Assembly (NCBI GenBank): GCA_903813345.2 | Contig: CAIIXF020000008.1 | Span: forward strand, 18,830,822 to 18,894,821 | Length of the DNA stretch: 64,000 nucleotides | Direction of reading: 5' to 3' | DNA from: Owenia fusiformis | Taxonomy: Eukaryota; Annelida; Polychaeta; Sabellida; Oweniidae | Part shown: positions 39,401 through 48,400 of the stretch, one piece after another | How positions within the stretch are numbered: the first letter of the stretch is position 1 | Layout: each line of letters opens with the position of its first letter | Translations under genes and position numbers: made by a program | The notes under the pieces: generated by a model | What the model was told of the DNA's origin: nothing | What the model saw: only the letters and a program-made list of their open reading frames with translations | The model's database searches: none

Positions 39401-42400
39401 GTTTATCTATTTTGTGTCCAAGAAATGCTATCCTTGTACACATTAGAACCCAGTTATATTTTTTCAGCATAATTCTGAAGCTAGCTATGAGGCAGGCCAC
39501 TGAGGCCAGGCAGTAATATTGCAGAAAAATATATTAGTGACATTTTTTCGACCTTGCCAAAATTTTGAAAACTATATCCCATAGCCAAGGAGACAGATGC
39601 GTAATATCCAATGTTTTGCCTCGGCTTTTATGGATCCTAGCTACATCTCTGATAATGTTTAATTTTCATGAGCTCTTGCCTCTATTCTACAACTTTTCTA
39701 GCTCTTTCATCTTCTCTTAATTTTTTTTCATTTTCAATGTGACCTCGCTTCCATTCCCTTTCTATTCCTTAGCCTACATTTTGCATCTTCCCAATGATCT
39801 TTGTCTCTCCTTCTAGATTCTTTTGATCTACTAGTATATTGCACTGTAGTATACTGTACTGTACTATACTTAGTGTAACCATACAGTACTGTAGTCTCAT
39901 AGAAAGTAATGTTATTTTATGTTGTTTTTTGCTTATTGTATGTTATAGATAAAGCTCAGGAATGGCTATTCTTGCATTGACACCCTCAATAAGCCACTAG
40001 GTCAGCCTATCGGTATAGGCGGCTGCCACCACTATGGAGGAAGTCAGGTATTCTAGCTAAAAATATATTCTGCTCTCCTGATATTTTGACACCTTGTAGA
40101 ATTGAGACATGGAAATAGTTCACTTGATTCTTGGTGAATATTAAATATTTGCTTTATACTCTTTTTGGACACCATGCTTTTACATGCAATTTAGCATTAT
40201 GTAAATTACGATAAAATTAGTACAATTTCAATTCTGCTAACAATTTGGTATTTCACATATATTGAATAATAATTTTGATAAATATTTGACATCATATTTT
40301 CTCAAAGTATATATGTATTTGTAGCGAGATCAATAGTGCAAATAAACAGGGAAATAGTTCATTCATGGAACGAAGCGTGAAACTTTCCATATATCTTCTA
40401 TATACATTCATCTTTGATTTAAGAGCATGAGACATTTTTTTGGTGCACTAGAACGACCAAAATTATTACAAATGCCCCCTCCCACCAAATCCTGGGGGGT
40501 GGGGGAGAGAGAATTTATTTTTTATTTTATAAATGTGTTTAAATATGCTCATATTGCAGATTTAGCATACTTCTTTCTTAGTTAAGACAGATTGGCATTA
40601 TAATAAGATGATTTCTCATGAATTTTAACATTCTTAAAGCCTGACCGAGGTTGACACCCACTTTTCCTATATTGAATATATTCATTTAATCAGATCTCCA
40701 TTTTCGGTCTAAGAAATAATTGCTATTCACCTTTCAGCAAGATAACATCAGATTCCTTTCCTAATTATGATCTTAGGCGTTGCAATTAATCTAAGAGTTA
40801 TATTGCTTAAGGTTTTGGGGTAGTCATCAGAAAATACCAAACAGGAAATGAGAAAACCATGTGGATTTTAGAATTGTTTGAACTAAGATAACAGAGTTCT
40901 GCTTTAACCTTCTATCAGTTTTACTACTCCCATATATTATTTACATGACCAGGATCATAATGGTCATTGTCAAAATGACCCTTACCATGCTGAAATAGCT
41001 TTTTCAGCCCTCTGAAATTGTGACTGAAAAAAGTTAAAAGTTAGCACTTCCGAAAGGTCACTGAACAGAATATATTGGATTTTTCAGAAAATGTGCCCAT
41101 TATATTATTCTGTTCACCGACCTTTTAGAAACACGAACTTTTTACTATTTTCAGTCACATTTTCAGAGCACTGAAAAGGCTATTTCTGCATGGAAAGGGT
41201 CATTTTGACCATGACCATTGTGATCCTGGCAATGTAAATGATATATGGGAGTAGTACAACTGACTGAAGATCAAAGCAGAACTCTGTTATCTTACTTCAA
41301 AAAATTCTAAAATCTACATGATTTTTTCATTTCCTGTTTGGTGTAAATTCCCAATAACTTCCCTGAGACTTTAAAGCCTTTAGGTCATTTTTTTATTAGA
41401 AGGAATGGATGAGAACAAGATGCAAGCTTTTAAATATCCTTTAAGTCTTATAAGCAGATTCCTTCCTGAAAGTGACACACTTTAACCAGAACCAGAAGGG
41501 CCACAGAGTGACAGCTTCAGTACATTCTTCTGAAGAAAGTCTATGCTACATATACATCTGTTGAGAATCTTGACAATGGAATACCTAAAGAGTTTGATGA
41601 TTGGTGTAATGCCCAACAGCATGTACCAGTTTTCATGTTTTGGTTTCTAGTTATTCAAATTGAACTCCTCTGCCTTAACTATGTGAGGGCTATCGGAAAA
41701 CTTCAGCTTTACCTCCAATCAATAAGCAAGCTTCTCCCGTTTTTTCATTTTTGACCACTCCAACTATGCTCGATGGGTTCCGGTACATCTAAGGGATATG
41801 GTGCAACTACCAGAAAAACACCCAGAGATCTATGAAGCCTTCCTGAAGAGCTACTTCACTGTGTGTAAATTGAGACGAAGCTTTTCTGCCATAGCAATCG
41901 ATCAAGCTCATGAGCAGAAAAACAATCTTGTTAAATCAGATGGTGGAGCAGTGGGGCTCTTTGATAACCCAGACAGCTCTACAGAAGTGGATGGTTTGAG
42001 GGCCTGAATTATCCAGACTGATCACCGAGTTTGAGAATAATATATTTGATCATCAAGATGAGGACCTATCTAATCATGAACAAAGCAAAAGTATTCAACA
42101 AAAGTTCATCAAAAGAGACATCAACAGACTTGTACTCCTTAGACAACAAAGAAGTTGTATCATCAACACCGTTATATGAAATGGAGCAAGCTGGCCAGAG
42201 GGGTCATTCATCAAGCTATCGCAAGCACGTCGCAAGCCTGCGATGTCGCAAGGGCCCTTTTTAGGGATTACGTCCTATTCATCAATCTCGTGCGACTGCG
42301 ATCGGTAGAATTTTCTGCGACGTCGCAGTGAAATACCCCTAAAATGGCCCAAATTTAAGCGACCGGTAGTACCCAGTCGCAGTGATTTTAGTTCACGAAA

Positions 42401-45400
42401 AATGTCTTAAATTAGTTGAATTTCTTTATAAAATTATATAGAAATTCTAGGACGTATAGTTCGATATTCGATCCATGTTATATTAAAATTGCAGAGCATA
42501 TGCGTTATGTTTAACATGTTTGTGATGCTACCAAAAACAGCTAGTTTTCGGCTTGTATTTTTAAGTACTTCACCGTGCGACCGGTCGCAGTGATTGTGTG
42601 ATTGTGGTTTTGACCCACGTGACTGTGCCCACTCAGTATCCATATTGTCAATCTTGCATGACACGTTAATCGTCCGTTGGAAGCGTTTATTCGTTCGAAA
42701 TGGCGCAACTGATGGTTGATTTCAACCGTAATGCTCTGCGTAGAGAACGCGTACTTAGAGATCGTACAGATCCTCTTCAAATAAACGATGATGCGGACCT
42801 TATTTTGCGATGTCATATGCCTAGGGTTAACTATTATAAAAGTTTACGAAATGATACAAGAGGATCTCGAAAGGATAACTAACACGTGTACAAGCACGTC
42901 CACATGGTAATCACTGCGACTGGTCGCATGGACATCGCAGACTGCGATTTGTTAATGAATAGTGCGACTGCGACCCCGCACGGTGGTCGCAGTGTCTGCG
43001 ACGTCGCAGTGATTGCGATAGCTTGATGAATGACCCCTCAGGATTAGTACACATTGTACATTAAGGAAAGACTGGTTGACAGAACAAACCCTTAAGCAGA
43101 CACTATGAAGAGAAACAACTACAAAATATTTAAAGAACAGAAAACAAAGATGAATATAAACAAGGAAACATTAAAAAATGACTGTGCCCTTTTCTCAAAA
43201 TGACAAATAAGTCTGGCATTCTCAAACCATTAGAGCAGCTACCTACTGGAAATCAACAAGTTGAATGCCCACAGGTAGAAGCATTGCTCCTTGATGGTGC
43301 AGCTATTGTGCACCTTTTGAAACTCCAACAGGCCAAAATATTCAAACAGTACTCAGATCATGTGTTCAATGAATAAAAACTATATTTCTTCCCAGGTAGC
43401 ATGAGTGGAACGACTAGACATTGTGTGGGATCAGTACCTGGAAAACAGTTTTAAACTATCAACCAGACAGAAAGAAGGAACAGGCAAACAACGCCAAGTG
43501 GATGGATAGCTTTTGGAAATTGGAAAAATTATCCAACCCATGAAATGGGTCCCTTGGACTTAGCATGGCCACTTGTCTCCCCTTATTTCATGCTCTCACT
43601 GGTTAAGACACCACATCTGGATTCCATGGTAAATCCAAAACAACAGCATGGAAACAATGGAATGCTTATCCCGAATTGACAAACGCCCAATTTTGGCTAA
43701 AGATCCAAATAAGTTAGCCGTAGCTATGCCAATCATTGAACCTTTCATTGTTATTTTATACAATACAGAAAGCAACAAAACAACTATAAATGCTGCAAGA
43801 CAAGAAATGTTCATGAAGAAAACCAATCAAATTGAGAACATTCCCCCAACATTAGACGCTTTAGAGCAGCAAGTGTGTCATTTACCAGGCAGTATATGTA
43901 AGGGGGCAGTCCACTATAGCCACCCCAGTTATTCCATCACCCTCACAATGGGGTTGGGAATCAATCAACACCAAGACTGGAAAAATGATTTTGGTTCCAA
44001 TGTGGAAGACACTACCCCAAGCCTCAGATGCTTTTAAAAATGCATTTGGAAGCAACAAAGTTCAACTAAACGCTGCAAGTGCTTTAAAGCCAATCTTCAA
44101 TGTACTACCCTGCATTTGTGTAATGGGGAATGTGAACATTAATTGATAATGGCATATATAATACTTGAGTGCATATGGGTACTTAATAAGGTAACTGGTC
44201 AACTAGTCAGAGAGTGCTTTCATTAAAACCTAACAGAATCAATTTATATTTGTGATTAACACATATTATATCTTAATCACTAAAAGTGGGCGTGGCCAAT
44301 AACAAGCCTTTAACAACAGAATTGACTTTCCTATAGCATATATTATATAAATATCATCAACTGATTTATCCTTATCCATTTTGTTCAGCTAAAGTAGGTT
44401 ACTTTCCTATTCACAATCAGAAGATTCACTAACTTGCATACTTAACTCGTTGATAATATGGGCGTCGCCCCCCAGTCAGACTTTAACAATGGATATCCAT
44501 GAGAAATGCTGATGTAATTTTAGTTATTGTTTTGAGCATACTAAAAGCATACTAAAACTGCAATATGAGTATATTCAAACATATTTTTAAAAAGAAAAAA
44601 AATTCTCTCACCCCCACCCCCAGGATTTGGTGGGGGGGAGGGGATAATTGTAATTTTTTATCGTTCTAGTTGACCAATAAAATGTCTCATGCTCTTAAAT
44701 CAAAGATAAATGTATACTGATGATATATGGAAAGTTTCACGCTTCGTTCCAAGAATGAACTATTTTGACACTATTTATCTCACTATTGTAAAATATTGAA
44801 ATGGAGTAAAAAACAATGTACGACATACTAACATTTTTTTATGATATTTTATGGATTTTGTTCGGTTTTGTTTTTTAGCTATTTAGGTTAAATGTGGAGG
44901 GTCAGTTGGCTAATGGGGAGAGATGCCTTGCTGCAAGGTCAAAGGGCATGGGGCTTGAGGTGTGCCCAGTGAAACAATCCGGACCCTGGGATTGGAACGA
45001 GGTAGATTTTGTTGGTTATTTTTTTATTTTGGTTGTTTAAAATGAAATGTTTCAGGGTTGTAAGTAAATAGGCAAGTTGATGACATTACAGTTAAACTTG
45101 ACTAACCCAAACACCACTGGAAACAGGCATACGTGTCTGGAGTGGCAGATATTCATATTTCAAGGTTTTTAACATGAAAGTCAATAGCAGATTAAAAACG
45201 GTTCAGATAAAATGCTAAAGGACGAGAGAGGTGTTTAGATATAAAAAAGGTTTAACTGTATTTAACTGAATAAGTTGTACAGAATAATCGACCCCATGAC
45301 ATTTTCCTCACAATCTGATAAAAATTGAAAAAACTTGGACATTAGTGGGAGCAAGTTGTTAATTACTTTGCTTAAGGGGATGTAAAGTCTGCTTTGTATT

Positions 45401-48400
45401 ATGGTGTTATCTTAAAATATGAAGTGGATGTAAGAACAGAATTTTCACTCAGTCCTAGTCTGAAAAAATCTGATCCTAGAATCTCCCTTTCTAAGGCAGT
45501 GAGGTTCATAATATCTGATTGAGTAAACACTTTATCAGCTTCATTTCCGGGGGACCAATTTTGTTTTGGTTCATTTGGAAATCAGATGGGTGAAAGGTAA
45601 AAGTAGCGTGAGGTAAAAGTACTAACTTTGTTGGTCTTATTTAATGGAATGAGAGGAAGTACTGAGAAGTGGACCTTTATGAGTTTCATAAAACCACAAC
45701 ATTTTTGGTGCACTGATTTTGTTGAATTCACAAATCAGATGGTTGAAAGCATTAACTTAACTAATGCAAGATGAGGTACTAACTTAATACATTTCATATG
45801 CAAGTAAAAACAAAGCAAGATTGTCCCAGATGTTTAGATTGAACACTGAAGGTAAACTGGTGAATGGTGAAAGATGTTTGAAGCACATACGTCAGACTAA
45901 AAAGATCTGTATTGATGTGTGCCCTGTACAACCATATGGACCCTGGGACTGGGAGCAGGTATTTATTATGTTATGATTAGGATAATTTGTACCCTTTAAA
46001 AGAGAGATTCGTCTTCACTCTTTGAGTTAGAGATAATTCTGATACTCAGGATTGGTGAGAGGAAAGAATCTTTAATTTTCTTAAAGTGGTTATGGCCATA
46101 TTTTATCTGGCATTTAAAAACATGTAACTTTGTTACCCAATCCTATCTGATTAACTTGTGGCTATTTTTAGTTGAAGGTTTTGACTATAACTTGAATATT
46201 GAACGATATATTTTGTTCAGATTGATAACACTTTTAGTCATTATTTTTACTTCACTTTACTTCAGATAGAGCTATTCTCCTAAAACAGACTAAGTGGCCA
46301 CATTTTAATTGATGAATGAATTATATTATATTTATTGAACAACAGTAATGACATGCATAATAGTAATGAAGAAAGATGAATTATACTAAGTGTTATGAAT
46401 TTACAGTCCACAAATAACAGATAGAACACTGGTTAGAGATTTAGATTTTCTCTTTTTCTTAAGTTCCCGTTCTTTCTCCTGACGTCTTAGAACAACATTT
46501 GCCAGGTGTTTGTTTGATAAATCTATGATTCCACGTCGTTGGTTCTTATTTAAGCCGTGTTTTGGGATCACTCGCATTTCTTTAGCTGGTTTATCATTCT
46601 CAGATAGCAGTGCTTCAATGTGACGACAGTACGCTTGGTAGTCATCTGCTTTTGGAGGGATGTATCCTGGAGAAAATATATTTGTATTAATTTAAAATGC
46701 AATATTGGTGTTTAAGTTATAACATAACAATACTAACATCACATATAATGTTTACAAGATATATTTGCCTTACCCCCCTATCACACCAAACTAGTTCTTA
46801 CCCGTTCTTGCCAGTCCTACGAAAATGTCGTCAAACGGGCTCAATCTGTCTGTGGTCGGGAAATATGTCTGAAATAATTAGCTTCTCCGTTCTTAAACAG
46901 TCTTCAATACGTCCATCTCGTTCGCAGTTCGTTCAGGTCGCACCACGTCGGAGTGCAACGTCGTAGAACGCGTCCCTTAGTCTAGAAGGTCAACATGACC
47001 TGATTACAGAACGGTATGGTCGTCATCAAATTTTGAATCGATTCAAAATTCTAAAATCACATTCCCGTCTGAGAACGTTCATAAAGTTCGTAAATAGACC
47101 TTAGAAAGTTGCAGCTACGTTCATTCCGTTCGCACACAGTTTAAAACCAGTTTTAAAGAACGCAGTGGCAACTTGTTTGGTGTGATAGCTATATTTTTGC
47201 TAATTCGTTCATAAGCAGTGTTAAATACGTTCTTAATCAGTTTAAACCCGTTTGCAATTAGTTCTACCTCGTTCTCAACACGTCCGCAGACAGTTCAACT
47301 CGTTGTTAAAACGTCCCTAGTAAGATTGAAGTACGACGGTTCCGTTCGTTGTACGTCCAGCTCGTCGTTAGTACGTTGTCACTCGTTCTAATTGTAGAAC
47401 GTGACGACCACGAGAACATTTTGAGCATTGTCTAAGTTCTAGAGGACCTACCCGTTCGAGTACGTTCGATGAAGTTTGTAAATAGATCCCAAACGGTTCT
47501 TAGTAGGTCCAGTCCGTTCGTATACAGTTGAAGCCCGTTTTCGAGAACGCAGTGAGAACTAGTTTGGTGTGATAGTAGGGTTACACTCTGAACTGAGTGA
47601 AAATTATACAACATATGTCGTAAAATGAAAGTGAAAGTACTTTCATAGAATTCCCAGGAATTATTATGACTCTGGTTAATTTCCAGTAAACTAGGTAAAC
47701 AGCCACGTAGTGAAGACTGAAGACTTTGAATTGCATATAAATTATTGAAATAAGATGACAATTCGTTGGTGTCAGATATCTAGTTTAGCAAGATATGGCA
47801 ATTAGAACTCACTCAGTCTTGCTGTTTCCACGATGAGGACTTTGATGAAGCATGCTATGATTGCCAATATGCCTAACAGATGGATAATGCATCTTTCAAT
47901 TGTGTCTCGTCCTTTAAAGGGATCTGAAAAAGGAAACATGGCAATTGATTACAACATGTTATGTGCTATGGTATCACATGAAATGAGTTGGTGCATTTAG
48001 AAAAATCACATTTTTCCATTGAATGGAAGACTAATTTCACAAAAGTGTTCGTTTTCTTTAAGAAAGGTTTATTCAATCATAACTTTTATCTTACCATTTT
48101 TCATAAACCAGATTCCAAAGTCAGATTCTGCTATATCATCAATATGTTCATTCACCCAGTCATTTACAGTTGAGATAGATTCATGTGTGGTATCAATGAC
48201 ATTGCCAATTGTGCTATTTAACCAATCGATGACATTGCCCATCATGCTATTCAACCAATCAATGACATTGCCGATTGTGCTATTCAACCAATCACGGGTA
48301 GCAAATGTGCAGTCTCTGGTCAATACAATGATGTTATCTTTAGATGTGGTCAGCCAGATCTGCGTTGATTTTGCTTGGGCAGTTGAGGTCGTCTTGATGA

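Larger units (their letters stand above)
41470..44145 (+). pseudogene. Degenerate ORF of a widespread invertebrate repeat-borne protein family
   Basis: Fragments in shifting frames read [56 protein letters not shown] with [14 protein letters not shown], and [17 protein letters not shown]. These match a long protein, common in many copies in invertebrate genomes, that carries an FHAFTGCDT-type block. This copy has many stops and frameshifts and is split by the Harbinger-like insertion. Its original function is unknown to me. Confidence 0.65.
40321..44790. mobile_element. About 4.5 kb DNA transposon with roughly 330-bp terminal inverted repeats, in GALNT7-like intron 11
   Basis: The left end (40321-40660) and right end (44460-44790) are inverted copies. 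Shared blocks are TAGTTCATTCATGGAACGAA with CGTGAAACTTTCC, AAGAGCATGAGACATTTT, the CACCAAATCCTGGGGGGTG run, CTCATATTGCAG and TTTCTCATG. Inside are a broken plus-strand ORF (41470-44145), a Harbinger-like insertion and a fold-back element. No clean target duplication was identified. The superfamily is not assigned. Confidence 0.7.

Noticed and set aside
39278-39472. Open stretch after TTATTCAG, tested as a third version of exon 11
   Set aside because: The translation shows no CxD, GCHH or GGxQ blocks and no donor in a matching phase.
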